NCBI GenBank assembly: GCA_016790475.1
Contig: JAEUOX010000074.1
Coordinates: 1-45,242, forward strand
Length of the DNA stretch: 45,242 nucleotides
Reading direction: 5' to 3'
DNA from: Rhodoferax sp.
GTDB taxonomy: Bacteria; Pseudomonadota; Gammaproteobacteria; Burkholderiales; Burkholderiaceae_C
Under the pieces are notes generated by a model. It saw only the letters and a list, made by a program, of their open reading frames with translations. It did not search any database and had not been told where the DNA came from. Each line of letters starts with the position of its first letter. The stretch's first letter is position 1. A program made the position numbers and the translations under genes. This document shows, piece by piece, positions 18,602 through 29,559 of this stretch.

Positions 18602-19562
18602 GGCCAAGGACTACGCACGCGAACACATGCGCGGCGTCTGGGCGGCCAACCTCAGCACCTTCGACGCCTCGCTGGCGCTGGACGAGACCGCGATGCGGGC
18701 CAACCTGCGGCACTGGATCACGACGCTGGGGCTGGGGGGCCTGTTCATCGCCGGCAAGCAGGCCGAGTTCTTCTCGATGTCGATCGCGGAGCGCAAGCGG
18801 CTGATCGCGCTGTCGGTCGAGGAGGCCTCCAATGCCGGCAACCGCAACGGCCTGGGCCGCTGCGGCATCATCACCTCCTGCTCCGACACCAACCTGGACG
18901 TGGTGCTTGAACTGGCGCGCTACTCGCAGGACATCGGCGCCGACTACGTGATCGTGCACAGCCCGGTGCTGCACTTCGGCGCGGACACCGATGAGACCAT
19001 CTACGAGTACTACCGCCACCTGTCGGAGCAGCTCGACATCGGCATGGCGATGTGGAACCACCCGGACTGCGGCTATACGATGAGTCCGGAGCTGTGTGCC
19101 CGCATCGCCGATCTGCCGAACGTCGTGGCCATCAAGTACAGCACCGACCGGGCACGCTACACCCGCCTGACGGAACTCGCGGGTGACCGGATCCACGTCA
19201 GCAATCCGTCGGAGGAGGAATGGCTCGACAACATCATCGAGCTGGGCTGGAAGCTGTACCTGTGCTCGACACCGCCCTTCCTGCTGCAGTCCGCGGTGGA
19301 CCAGCGCATGAACGACTACACCCGCCTGGCCTTCGCCGGTGACCATGCCGCCGCCCGCGCGGTGCGCGACAGCCTGGATCCGGTGCGCGCCGCCTTCAAG
19401 GCCTCCAAGCCCCGCGGCAAGCCGCAGGCGCATGCCAAATACTGGCAGGAGTTGCTGGGCCAGCACGGCGGGCCGGTCCGGCGCCCGCTGCTGGGCCTGA
19501 CCGAAGCCGAGCGCGAGACGACGCGCCGGTGCTTCGCCAGCTCCGGCCTGCGGGTGGCCTGA
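18582..19562 (+). CDS. Divergent DHDPS/N-acetylneuraminate lyase superfamily protein (aldolase or hydratase-aldolase)
   Basis: A 326-residue TIM-barrel protein of the class I aldolase (DapA/NanA) superfamily. The Schiff-base lysine is present (Lys185 in VVAIKYST). The other DapA landmarks are not. The YNxP tyrosine is Trp158 (WNHP), the GTTGE loop reads GKQAE (58-62), and the carboxylate-binding arginine after YNxP is replaced (PDCG). It is therefore not a dihydrodipicolinate synthase. In the same superfamily, NahE and PhdJ cleave aromatic-degradation intermediates to pyruvate. The gene is wedged between the large and small hydroxylase subunits, so a step on the same substrate chain is inferred. 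The exact reaction is unknown. Confidence 0.82.
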   Translation: MHYKKSEAKDYAREHMRGVWAANLSTFDASLALDETAMRANLRHWITTLGLGGLFIAGKQAEFFSMSIAERKRLIALSVEEASNAGNRNGLGRCGIITSCSDTNLDVVLELARYSQDIGADYVIVHSPVLHFGADTDETIYEYYRHLSEQLDIGMAMWNHPDCGYTMSPELCARIADLPNVVAIKYSTDRARYTRLTELAGDRIHVSNPSEEEWLDNIIELGWKLYLCSTPPFLLQSAVDQRMNDYTRLAFAGDHAAARAVRDSLDPVRAAFKASKPRGKPQAHAKYWQELLGQHGGPVRRPLLGLTEAERETTRRCFASSGLRVA

Positions 19563-19589
19563 GCCCACGCACGATCCGCCCCGGCCACC

Positions 19590-21618
<2,029 letters not shown>

Positions 21619-21640
21619 GTCACTAGACAACCCGATTTAC

Positions 21641-21652
21641 TTTAGGTCTAAA
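21641..21652. promoter_or_regulatory. Inverted repeat upstream of the ABC importer operon
   Basis: TTTAG-GT-CTAAA is a perfect 5-bp inverted repeat inside an AT-rich island between the dioxygenase stop (21618) and the solute-binding-protein gene (21710). A wider pair TAGAC (21624-21628) and GTCTA (21646-21650) is separated by 17 bp. The island probably contains a promoter or operator for the transport genes. Confidence 0.35.
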
Positions 21653-21709
21653 CTAACTCAACCCCCATGCAACGTGTTCGTTGCTGTACCTTGCAAACAG
21701 GAGAATGTC

Positions 21710-22876
21710 ATGAAATCGAGAATGCACAGTGTGGTGATGGCGGCCGGCCTGGCCATGATGGCGCTGACGGCGCAGGCCCAGTCGGTCAAGATCGGCTTCA
21801 TGGGCACGCTGTCCGGCCCGGCCGGCGCGCTGGGCCAGGACCAGTATGACGCGTTCATGCTCGGCATCGAGCATGCCGGCGGCAAGCTGGGCGGTGCGAC
21901 GGTCCAGGTCATCAAGGAAGACGACCAGCTCAAGGCCGACCTCGGCGTGCAGCTGGCGCAGAAGCTGATCGAGCGCGACAAGGTGGACGTGATCACCGGC
22001 GTGACCTTCTCCAACGTGATGATGGCCATCCACAAGCCGATCACCGATGCCAACGTGCTGCTGGTCGGCTCCAATGCCGGCCCCACGCCGCTGACCGGCA
22101 AGGGCTGCAGCAGGAATTTCTTCTCCACGTCCTGGAACAACGACTCGCTGCACGAGTCGATGGGCCAGTACGCCAACGATGCCGGCTACAAGAAGGTCTA
22201 CCTGCTGGCGCCGAACTACCAGGCCGGCAAGGACGCGCTGTCGGGCTTCAAGCGCATGTACAAGGGTGCGGTGGTGGATGAGGTCTACACCACGGTCAAC
22301 CAGCCGGACTACTCGGCCGAGATCGCCCAGCTGCAGGCGGCCAAGCCGGACGCGATCTATGTGTTCTACCCGGGCGGAATGGGCGTGAACTTCGTCAAGC
22401 AGTACCAGCAGGCCGGCCTGCTGGGCAAGCTGCCGATGCTGTCGACCTCGACCGTGGACGGCACGACGCTGCCCGCCCTCAAGGACATCGCCGTCGGCGC
22501 GGTGACCGGCTCGCCCTACAGCCCGGATCTGGACAACCCGCAGAACAAGAAGTTCGTCGAGGACTTCAAGAAGAAGTTCAACCGGGTCCCGTCGCTGTAT
22601 GCGGCGCAGAGCTACGATGCCGCCATGCTGCTCAACGCGGCACTGGCCAAGACCGGCGGCAAGGCGGACAACAAGGACGCCCTGCGGGCCGCCCTGAAGT
22701 CCGCCGAGTTCAAGTCGGTCGCCGGCCCGTTCAAGTTCAACACGAACCAGTTCCCGATCCGCAACTTCTACCGGGTCGACGTGGCCAAGGACGCCAGCGG
22801 CCAGGCGGCTTTCGTCTCCAAGGGCGTCGTCCTCAAGGACCACGCCGACGCCTACTACAAGGAATGCAAGCTGTAA
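21710..22876 (+). CDS. ABC transporter substrate-binding protein (branched-chain amino acid/aromatic type)
   Basis: A 388-residue periplasmic protein. It has a signal peptide (MKSRMHSVVMAAGLAMMALT, cleavage near AQA-QS at residue 24) followed by the LivK-like fold beginning VKIGFMGTLSGPAGALGQDQ. A GGAG ribosome-binding site lies 8-11 bases before the ATG. In Burkholderiales many members of this family bind aromatic acids instead of leucine. With the catabolic genes upstream, an aromatic or heteroaromatic ligand is inferred. It is the first gene of a complete five-gene importer. Confidence 0.92.
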   Translation: MKSRMHSVVMAAGLAMMALTAQAQSVKIGFMGTLSGPAGALGQDQYDAFMLGIEHAGGKLGGATVQVIKEDDQLKADLGVQLAQKLIERDKVDVITGVTFSNVMMAIHKPITDANVLLVGSNAGPTPLTGKGCSRNFFSTSWNNDSLHESMGQYANDAGYKKVYLLAPNYQAGKDALSGFKRMYKGAVVDEVYTTVNQPDYSAEIAQLQAAKPDAIYVFYPGGMGVNFVKQYQQAGLLGKLPMLSTSTVDGTTLPALKDIAVGAVTGSPYSPDLDNPQNKKFVEDFKKKFNRVPSLYAAQSYDAAMLLNAALAKTGGKADNKDALRAALKSAEFKSVAGPFKFNTNQFPIRNFYRVDVAKDASGQAAFVSKGVVLKDHADAYYKECKL

Positions 22877-22951
22877 GCCGCTGAGCCGTTGCTGGTCCGG
22901 GCCGCCGCGGCGCGGCCCTGCTTTCCTGCGACCGCGCCGTACCGACGAGCC

Positions 22952-23872
22952 ATGACCTTCTCGCTATTCACGATCCAGATGCTCAACGGCCTGCAGCTGG
23001 GCGTGCTTCTGTTCATGCTGTCGGCCGGGCTGACGCTGGTGTTCGGCATCATGAACTTCGTCAACCTGGCGCATGGCAGCCTGTACATGATGGGCGCCTA
23101 CTTCGCCGCCGCGGCCTATGTGCGCTCGGAATCCTTCCTGCTGGCGGCCGTGGTCGGCATCGCAGGCAGCGCGGCGCTGGGCTTCGCGATGGAGCGCATC
23201 GTTGCGGCGCGCCTCTACGCGCGGGACCACCTGGATCAGGTGCTGGCCACCTTCGGCCTGATCCTGTTCTTCAACGAGATGGCGCGCTGGATCTGGGGCG
23301 CGTCGCCCTACTACATGAACGTGCCGGAGGCGCTGTCGGGCACGATCAGCCTGCTCGGCATCTCCTATTCCACCTACCGCTTCGCGATCATCCTGGTGGG
23401 CCTGCTGGTGGCACTGGGCTGCTACCTGCTGATCAACAAGACCCGCGTCGGCATGCTGATCCGGGCGGGCTCCAGCAATCCGACGATCGTGGCCGCGATG
23501 GGTGTCAACATCCGCATGCTCAATGCCGCGATCTTCGCGCTCGGTGCGGCGCTGGCCGGCGTCGCCGGGCTGATGAGCGGGCCGATCCTGTCGGTGCAGC
23601 CCGGCATGGGCGAGCCGATCCTGATCACCGCGATGATCGTCATCGTGATCGGCGGCATCGGCTCGGTCCGCGGCGCGTTCTACGCCGCCCTGATCGTGGG
23701 CCTGATCGACACCGCAGGCCGCGCCTTCCTGCCGCTGCTGCTGCGCGAGTTCCTGGACCGCAGCACGGCGCAGGCCGCCGGGCCGGCGCTGGCCTCGATG
23801 CTGATCTGCATCTTCATGGCGCTGGTCCTCGCGCTGAAGCCGGACGGGCTGTTTCCGGTGCGCAACCGATGA
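22952..23872 (+). CDS. Branched-chain-type ABC transporter permease LivH-like
   Basis: A 306-residue inner-membrane permease with eight or so hydrophobic segments. Family marks include GLTLVFGIMNFVNLAHGSLYMMGAY near the N-terminus and the cytoplasmic coupling stretch ILITAMIVIVIGGIGSVRGA. The start is the ATG at 22952 (MTFSLFTIQMLNGLQLG); an upstream open frame is not conserved. The last bases overlap the ATG of the second permease. Confidence 0.92.
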   Translation: MTFSLFTIQMLNGLQLGVLLFMLSAGLTLVFGIMNFVNLAHGSLYMMGAYFAAAAYVRSESFLLAAVVGIAGSAALGFAMERIVAARLYARDHLDQVLATFGLILFFNEMARWIWGASPYYMNVPEALSGTISLLGISYSTYRFAIILVGLLVALGCYLLINKTRVGMLIRAGSSNPTIVAAMGVNIRMLNAAIFALGAALAGVAGLMSGPILSVQPGMGEPILITAMIVIVIGGIGSVRGAFYAALIVGLIDTAGRAFLPLLLREFLDRSTAQAAGPALASMLICIFMALVLALKPDGLFPVRNR

Positions 23873-24849
23873 GCCGCCTGCCGATGGCGCGCATGGTGGC
23901 CGGGCTGCTGCTGGTGGCGCTGGCCCTGGTGCCGGTCTACGCCCAGCTGGCGGGGGAACCCTTCGCGCTGACCTTCGGCAGCCGCGTGCTGGTGTTCGCG
24001 CTGGCGGCCACCAGCCTGAATCTGGTGCTCGGCTACGGCGGCATGGTCAGCTTCGGCCATGCGCTGTACCTGGGGCTGGGCGCCTACAGCGTCGGCATCC
24101 TGGCGCATGCCGGCATCGACAACGGCTGGCTGCAACTGGCCCTGACGATCGCGGCCAGCGCGCTCGTCGGCGCATTGACAGGGCTCGTCTCGCTGCGCAC
24201 GACCGGCATCGCATTCATCATGATCACGCTGGCCTTTGCGCAGATGTTCTACTACCTGTTCGTCAGCCTCAAGCAGTACGGTGGCGACGACGGCCTGTCG
24301 ATCGCCACCCGCAGCGATTTCGGCCTCTTCACGCTGGCCTCGCCGGTGACGCTGTACTACACCGCCCTGCTGCTGGTCGTCGGCGCGCTGCTCGCGATGC
24401 ACCGGCTGGTGCAGGCGCGCTTCGGCATGGTGTTGCGGGGGTGCCGGGTCAACGAGCGGCGCATGAAGGCGATGGGTTTCAGCACGCTGCGCTACAAGCT
24501 GGCGGCCTACACGCTGTCCAGCGTGCTGTGTGGCCTGGCGGGGCTGCTGTATGGCAACCTCACCGGTTTCGCGGCGCCGGCCTACCTGGCCTGGACCCTG
24601 TCCGGGGAGCTGATCGTCATGGTCGTGCTGGGCGGCATGGGCACGGTCTTCGGGCCGCTCGTCGGGGCGCTGGTGCTGCTGATCAGCGAGGAGCTCCTGA
24701 AGGCGCTGACGGACCACTGGATGATGGTACTGGGACCGCTGATCGTGCTGGCGGCACTGAGTGCACGCCGGGGCATCTACGGCTACCTGCTGGACGCGGA
24801 TGCCGCCCGCCAGCGGGCCCGGGCCGCGGCGCAGGAGACGCGGCCATGA
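23869..24849 (+). CDS. Branched-chain-type ABC transporter permease LivM-like
   Basis: A 326-residue inner-membrane permease. Typical stretches are ATSLNLVLGYGGMVSFGHAL, LRTTGIAFIMITLAFAQMFYY, and LIVMVVLGGMGTVFGPLVGA. It overlaps livH-like (ATGA at 23869) and the ATPase gene (ATGA at 24846), so the permeases and ATPases are translationally coupled. It forms the membrane channel with the LivH-like partner. Confidence 0.92.
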   Translation: MSRLPMARMVAGLLLVALALVPVYAQLAGEPFALTFGSRVLVFALAATSLNLVLGYGGMVSFGHALYLGLGAYSVGILAHAGIDNGWLQLALTIAASALVGALTGLVSLRTTGIAFIMITLAFAQMFYYLFVSLKQYGGDDGLSIATRSDFGLFTLASPVTLYYTALLLVVGALLAMHRLVQARFGMVLRGCRVNERRMKAMGFSTLRYKLAAYTLSSVLCGLAGLLYGNLTGFAAPAYLAWTLSGELIVMVVLGGMGTVFGPLVGALVLLISEELLKALTDHWMMVLGPLIVLAALSARRGIYGYLLDADAARQRARAAAQETRP

Positions 24850-25597
24850 CGCCCCTGCTGCAGGTCGATGGACTCGTGAAGCGGTATGGCGGACTGCTGG
24901 CGACCGACCGGGTGTCGCTCGCACTGCAGCCCGGCGAGCTGCACGCGATCATCGGCCCGAACGGCGCCGGCAAGACCACGCTGATCGGCCAGCTGGCCGG
25001 CGAGGTGCCGCCCGACAGTGGCACGATCCGCTTTGACGGCCAGGACATCACCGCGCTGCCGGCGGCCGGACGGGCCTTGCGCGGCTTGGCGCGCTCGTTC
25101 CAGATCACGTCGGTGTTCCCGGAGTTCTCGGTGCTGGAAAACGTCGCGCTGGCCATGCAGGCGCATGACGGCCACAGCTTCGGATTCTGGACACCGGTGC
25201 TCCGGCAGCCGGCCCTGGTCGAGCCGGCGCGCAAAGCGATCCGGCTGGCCGGCCTGCAGCACCGCACCGACGCGCCGGTCGCGGAGCTGGCCCACGGCGA
25301 GCGCCGCCAGCTTGAGCTCGCGATGGTGCTGGTGGCCGAACCCAAGCTGCTGCTGCTGGACGAACCCATGGCCGGCATGAGCCACCAGGAATCCGGCAAG
25401 GTGGTCGAACTGCTGGCCGGCCTCAAGGGGCGCTTCACGATCCTGCTGATCGAGCACGACATGGACGCGGTGTTCGCGCTGGCCGACCGCATCTCGGTGC
25501 TGGTCAACGGGCGGGTGGTGGCCAGCGACACTCCGGCCGCGATCCGGGTCAACGAGCAGGTGCGCATTGCCTACCTGGGCGACGAGGAGTTGCCGCA

Positions 25598-25601
<4 letters not shown>
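24846..25601 (+). CDS. Branched-chain-type ABC transporter ATPase LivG-like
   Basis: A 251-residue ATPase. Visible: Walker A GPNGAGKTT (about residues 38-46), a Q-loop stretch ARSFQITSVFPEFSVLENV, Walker B KLLLLDEPMAG, and the H-loop in IEHDMDAVF. The signature reads LAHGERRQLEL in place of the usual LSGGQ-type or LSYGEQR, a variation seen in LivG proteins. It overlaps both neighbours by four bases. Confidence 0.92.
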
Positions 25602-26309
<708 letters not shown>

Positions 26310-26317
<8 letters not shown>

Positions 26318-27170
26318 CTGGCGCTCGCTGGATCCGGCGGCGCTGGAGCGCGGCTACAACGCCCGCGCCACCGTGGCCGACGTCGATGCGGAGCTGCGCG
26401 CCTACCGCGAGGCATCGCTGCCGATGTACGACAGGCTGCCGTGCCAGCGGGACCTGGCCTACGGCCCCTCCCCGGACGAGACCCTGGACCTGTTCCCGGT
26501 CCCTGACGACCCGGCGGCACCGCTGCTGGTGTTCATCCATGGCGGCTACTGGCGCGCACTCGCCAAGGAGGACTCCGTGTTCATGGCCAGCCAGCTGGTC
26601 GGGCAGGGGATCGGCGTGGCCGCCATCAACTACACGCTGGCCCCCCAGGCCCGCCTGCCGCAGATCATCGACCAATGCCGCCGTGCCGTGGCCTGGCTAT
26701 ACCGGCAACGCGCAGCCGCGAGCGCATCGCCCGGGCCGCTGCTGGTTGCCGGCAGCTCGGCCGGTGCCCACCTGGCGGCGATGGTGCTGGCCCCCGGCTG
26801 GCAGGCGGCCCACGGCCTGCCCCCGCATGCCGTGCAGCGCGGCGTGCTGGTCAGCGGGCTGTACGACCTGGAGCCGGTGTCCCGCACACTGCCGCAGAGC
26901 TGGCTGCAGCTGACGCCGCAGGAGGTGCAGGAGTGCAGCCCCCAGCACCACCTGCCGGCAGGCACCTGCCAGCTGCAGGTCTTCGTCGCGGCGCAGGACA
27001 CCGCGGAGTTCAAGCGCCAGTCGCGGGACTACGCGCAGGCCTGCCGGGCGCAGGGCCATGCGGTGGACTTCCAGGAAGTCGCCAGCCGGAACCACTTCGA
27101 CATCATCCTGGACTGGATGCTGCCCGACACGGCGCTCACGCGCAGCGTTGCCGCGCTGGCGCGGGCCTGA
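26310..27170 (+). CDS. Alpha/beta hydrolase, kynurenine-formamidase-like (HGGYW motif)
   Basis: A 286-residue alpha/beta hydrolase. The HGGYW motif (residues 77-81) is the oxyanion-hole signature of animal/fungal-type arylformamidase. The nucleophile is Ser150 in AGSSAGAHL, and a likely catalytic histidine lies in SRNHFDIILDW near the C-terminus. The family hydrolyses N-formylkynurenine and other aryl formamides or esters. Together with the 3-hydroxyanthranilate dioxygenase upstream this suggests removal of a formyl (or acyl) group from an aminoaromatic intermediate. The start is a GTG inside the last codons of livF (8-bp overlap); no ATG is available before the conserved region. Confidence 0.82.
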
Positions 27171-27174
27171 TCCG

Positions 27175-27198
27175 GCGCAGCACTGCGCAGTGCCGCGC
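27175..27198. terminator. Hairpin between convergent operons
   Basis: The 42-bp gap between the converging hydrolase and isomerase genes contains a perfect 14-bp palindrome, GCACTGCGCAGTGC (27180-27193), extended by GCGC on each side after one mismatch. It could fold on either strand as a bidirectional terminator. There is no T tract, so strength is uncertain. Confidence 0.4.
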
Positions 27199-27212
27199 GG
27201 ACGCACGAGGGC

Positions 27213-27863
27213 TCAGGCGGTGCGCCGGCTCCGCTGCACCCCGACCGGCAGAGCCGCCGCCTGGTCCCAGTCCGGGCCGGCGAACCAGGGGTCCCCGGTC
27301 AGGTAGTCCCGCAGCATAGGCAACGCATCCAGCCCCCAGAAGAACCGCCCGTCCACCGCCATCGTTGGCACACCGAATACGCCGGCGGCGATCGCGGCGT
27401 CGGTGGCGGCCCGCAGCTCGGCCTTCACCTCGGGGCTGTCCGATGCGCGTCGGGGTGCCAGCTGCGCTGTCAGCGCCTGCAAGCGCGCGGCATCGCCAGC
27501 GTCGGCCCCGCCCTGCCACACATGCCGGAACAGGGTCTCGGTCACATGGCGATTGGTCTGGCCGCCACTGCCGCAGGCCACACCCAGCCGCAGCAGGGCC
27601 AGCGAATTGAACGGGTGGCTGGCCGGCATCTGCAACGCCACGCCCTGGTGCCGGGCCAGCCACAGCACCTGCCGATAGGTCCAGGCGCGCTTGGACGCGA
27701 TCTCCGCCGGGCCGAGCTGCCCGTGGTGCGACAGCATCGCGCCGAACACCACCGGCTGGTAGTGCACGCTGTAGCTGAGGTCGATCAGTGCCTCGGGCAG
27801 CTTCTCGAACGCCAGGAAGGCGTAGGGAGAGATCAGGTCATAGTAGAAGGTGATGTGCTTCAT
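27213..27863 (-). CDS. DsbA-family 2-hydroxychromene-2-carboxylate isomerase-like protein (kappa-class GST fold)
   Basis: A 216-residue thioredoxin-fold protein. The N-terminal active-site stretch YYDLISPYAFLAFEKL contains the kappa-GST/HCCA-isomerase serine (Ser12) instead of a CxxC. The C-terminal half has the cis-proline region GVFGVPTMAVDGRFFWGLD. Family members use glutathione to isomerise or conjugate aromatic or lipophilic substrates; no specific substrate can be assigned. Its ATG overlaps the stop of the DUF1289 gene (ATGA), so it is the last gene of the long liu operon. Confidence 0.85.
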   Translation of the reverse strand: MKHITFYYDLISPYAFLAFEKLPEALIDLSYSVHYQPVVFGAMLSHHGQLGPAEIASKRAWTYRQVLWLARHQGVALQMPASHPFNSLALLRLGVACGSGGQTNRHVTETLFRHVWQGGADAGDAARLQALTAQLAPRRASDSPEVKAELRAATDAAIAAGVFGVPTMAVDGRFFWGLDALPMLRDYLTGDPWFAGPDWDQAAALPVGVQRSRRTA

Positions 27864-28114
27864 GGTGCGCCCTCGCGCGGGGTCTGCAGCGCCGGCGCCA
27901 GCCCCGCGCGGTCGATCACGCGCAGCCAGACGTTCCGGTGTTCGCGATCACTCTGGCGGCCCCAGGCGATGATCTCCTCGATGGTGCGGAAGCAACCCAG
28001 GCACAGGCCGCTGCGATCGTCCATCCGGCAGACGGAGACACAAGGCGACGGTGCCGGGCCCGTTCCGGTGTCGACGGACGCGGCCAGTGCCGTCAGCACA
28101 TCGCGCGGCGTCAT
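27860..28114 (-). CDS. DUF1289 domain small Cys-rich protein
   Basis: An 84-residue protein. The central SPCVSVCRMDDRSGLCLGCFRT carries four cysteines in a CxxxC...CxxC arrangement, followed by TIEEIIAWGRQSDREHRNVW. This is the DUF1289 pattern, probably a small metal-binding fold of unknown role. It overlaps the genes on both sides by four bases (ATGA junctions), so it is translated as part of the operon. Confidence 0.85.
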   Translation of the reverse strand: MTPRDVLTALAASVDTGTGPAPSPCVSVCRMDDRSGLCLGCFRTIEEIIAWGRQSDREHRNVWLRVIDRAGLAPALQTPREGAP

Positions 28115-28620
28115 GCGGCCACCTCCACCACCACATCCACGACCGGCGCCTGGGTCAGCTGCGCCAGCTGGTCCGGGGCCAGACGGAATACCGCGTGCGG
28201 GTGCCCGGCCGCGGCCCAGATCTCCTGGAAGCGGAACAGTTCGCGGTCGATCAGCGTCACGCAGTCGCCGGCGTGGGCCACCGGTGCGACGCCGCCGATG
28301 CTGAACCCGGTGCGCGACTTCACGAAGGGGGCGTCCGCCCGGCCCAGCGTCTGGCCGGTGCTGCAGACGATCGCCTGCACCTTGCGCTCGTCGACGCGGC
28401 GGTCGCCCGAGGTGATGACCAGAACCGCCGCGTCGTCCGGCAGGCGCCGGAAGATGATGCTCTTGGCGATCTGCCCCAGCGCGACGCCCAGCGCGTCCGC
28501 GGCCTGCTGCGCGGTGCGCGCAGCATCGTCCAGTAGCACCGGGGTCTCGGCATGGCCGCGTTCGGCCAGCCACGCGGCGACGCGCCGCGTGCCCTCCGGC
28601 CAGGCCGGCGCCTCAGCCAC
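28111..28620 (-). CDS. YbaK/aminoacyl-tRNA deacylase family protein
   Basis: A 169-residue protein of the YbaK/ProX editing-domain family. It shows ALGVALGQIAKSIIFRR, VLVITSGDRRVDERKVQ, and the loop FVKSRTGFSIGGVAPVAH typical of the fold. Such proteins hydrolyse mischarged aminoacyl-tRNAs in trans (Cys-tRNAPro, Ala-tRNAPro and others). The specificity is not decidable here. The preferred start is GTG 28620, overlapping the stop of the HMG-CoA lyase gene by 8 bp. A longer frame upstream lies wholly inside that gene. Confidence 0.85.
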   Translation of the reverse strand: MAEAPAWPEGTRRVAAWLAERGHAETPVLLDDAARTAQQAADALGVALGQIAKSIIFRRLPDDAAVLVITSGDRRVDERKVQAIVCSTGQTLGRADAPFVKSRTGFSIGGVAPVAHAGDCVTLIDRELFRFQEIWAAAGHPHAVFRLAPDQLAQLTQAPVVDVVVEVAA

Positions 28621-29530
28621 GCTTGGCCAGCATGGCCCGGGCCACGCGCGATCCGGAGGGGCGCTGCAGGAAGTCGCTGATGTACTGCCCGGCATCAATC
28701 AGCGCATCGAGATCAATGCCTGTGTCGATGCCCATGCCCTGCAGCATGTAGACCACGTCCTCGGTGGCGACATTGCCGGTGGCGCCCTTGGCGTAGGGGC
28801 AGCCGCCGAGCCCGGCGACCGAGGTGTCGAAATGCCAGACCCCCATCTCCAGGCTCGCCAGCGTGTTCGCCAGCGCCTGCCCGTAGGTGTCGTGGAAATG
28901 GCCCGAGATCTCGTCAATGGCGTAGTGGCGCAGCGTCGCCTCCATGGCCCGCTGCACCTTGGACGGCGTGCCGACGCCGATCGTGTCGGCCACGCCGACG
29001 TGCTGCACGCCGATGTCCTTCATCATGCCGGCCAGCATCTCGACGCGCTCTGGCGCCACCTCGCCCTCGTACGGGCAGCCGACGACGCAGGACATCGCGC
29101 CCCGCACGAACACGCCCTTGTCGCGGGCGGCGGCAACCACCGGCCGGAAACGCTCGATGCTCTGCGCGATGCTGCAATTGATGTTGCGCTGGCTGAAGGC
29201 CTCGCTGGCGGCGCCGAACACGACGATCTCGTCCGGCCAGAAGGCGCGGTCCAGCGCGACCGCCGCCTCGAAGCCCTGCATGTTGGGCGTGAGCACCGAG
29301 TAGCGCACGCCAGGCCGGCGCCGCACGCCGGCCATGACCTGGGCGTTGTCGGCCATCTGCGGCACCCATTTCGGGCTCACATAACTGGTGACCTCGATCT
29401 CGCGCAGCCCGGCCTCCTGCAGGCGCTCGACCAGGCCGATCTTGATGTCGGAGGGCACTGTCTGCTTTTCGTTCTGCAAGCCGTCGCGCGGGCCGACGTC
29501 GACGATCGTGACGCGGGAGGGAAGTGCCAT
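28613..29530 (-). CDS. mvaB: Hydroxymethylglutaryl-CoA lyase
   Basis: A 305-residue HMG-CoA lyase (LiuE). It cleaves HMG-CoA to acetyl-CoA and acetoacetate, the last step of leucine degradation. Seen: DVGPRDGLQNEK with the catalytic Asp/Arg, the metal-binding histidines in GHFHDTYGQAL, and the signature SVAGLGGCPYAKGATGN containing the catalytic cysteine. Length and motifs are standard. It is cotranscribed with the carboxylase subunits upstream. Confidence 0.95.
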   Translation of the reverse strand: MALPSRVTIVDVGPRDGLQNEKQTVPSDIKIGLVERLQEAGLREIEVTSYVSPKWVPQMADNAQVMAGVRRRPGVRYSVLTPNMQGFEAAVALDRAFWPDEIVVFGAASEAFSQRNINCSIAQSIERFRPVVAAARDKGVFVRGAMSCVVGCPYEGEVAPERVEMLAGMMKDIGVQHVGVADTIGVGTPSKVQRAMEATLRHYAIDEISGHFHDTYGQALANTLASLEMGVWHFDTSVAGLGGCPYAKGATGNVATEDVVYMLQGMGIDTGIDLDALIDAGQYISDFLQRPSGSRVARAMLAKRG

Positions 29531-29559
29531 GGGATTCGTCCTGTTTCAAGGTCAAGGGT

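Noticed and set aside
18582-19562. Dihydrodipicolinate synthase (dapA) for lysine synthesis
   Set aside because: The YNxP tyrosine, GTTGE loop and carboxylate-binding arginine are all replaced; the context is catabolic.
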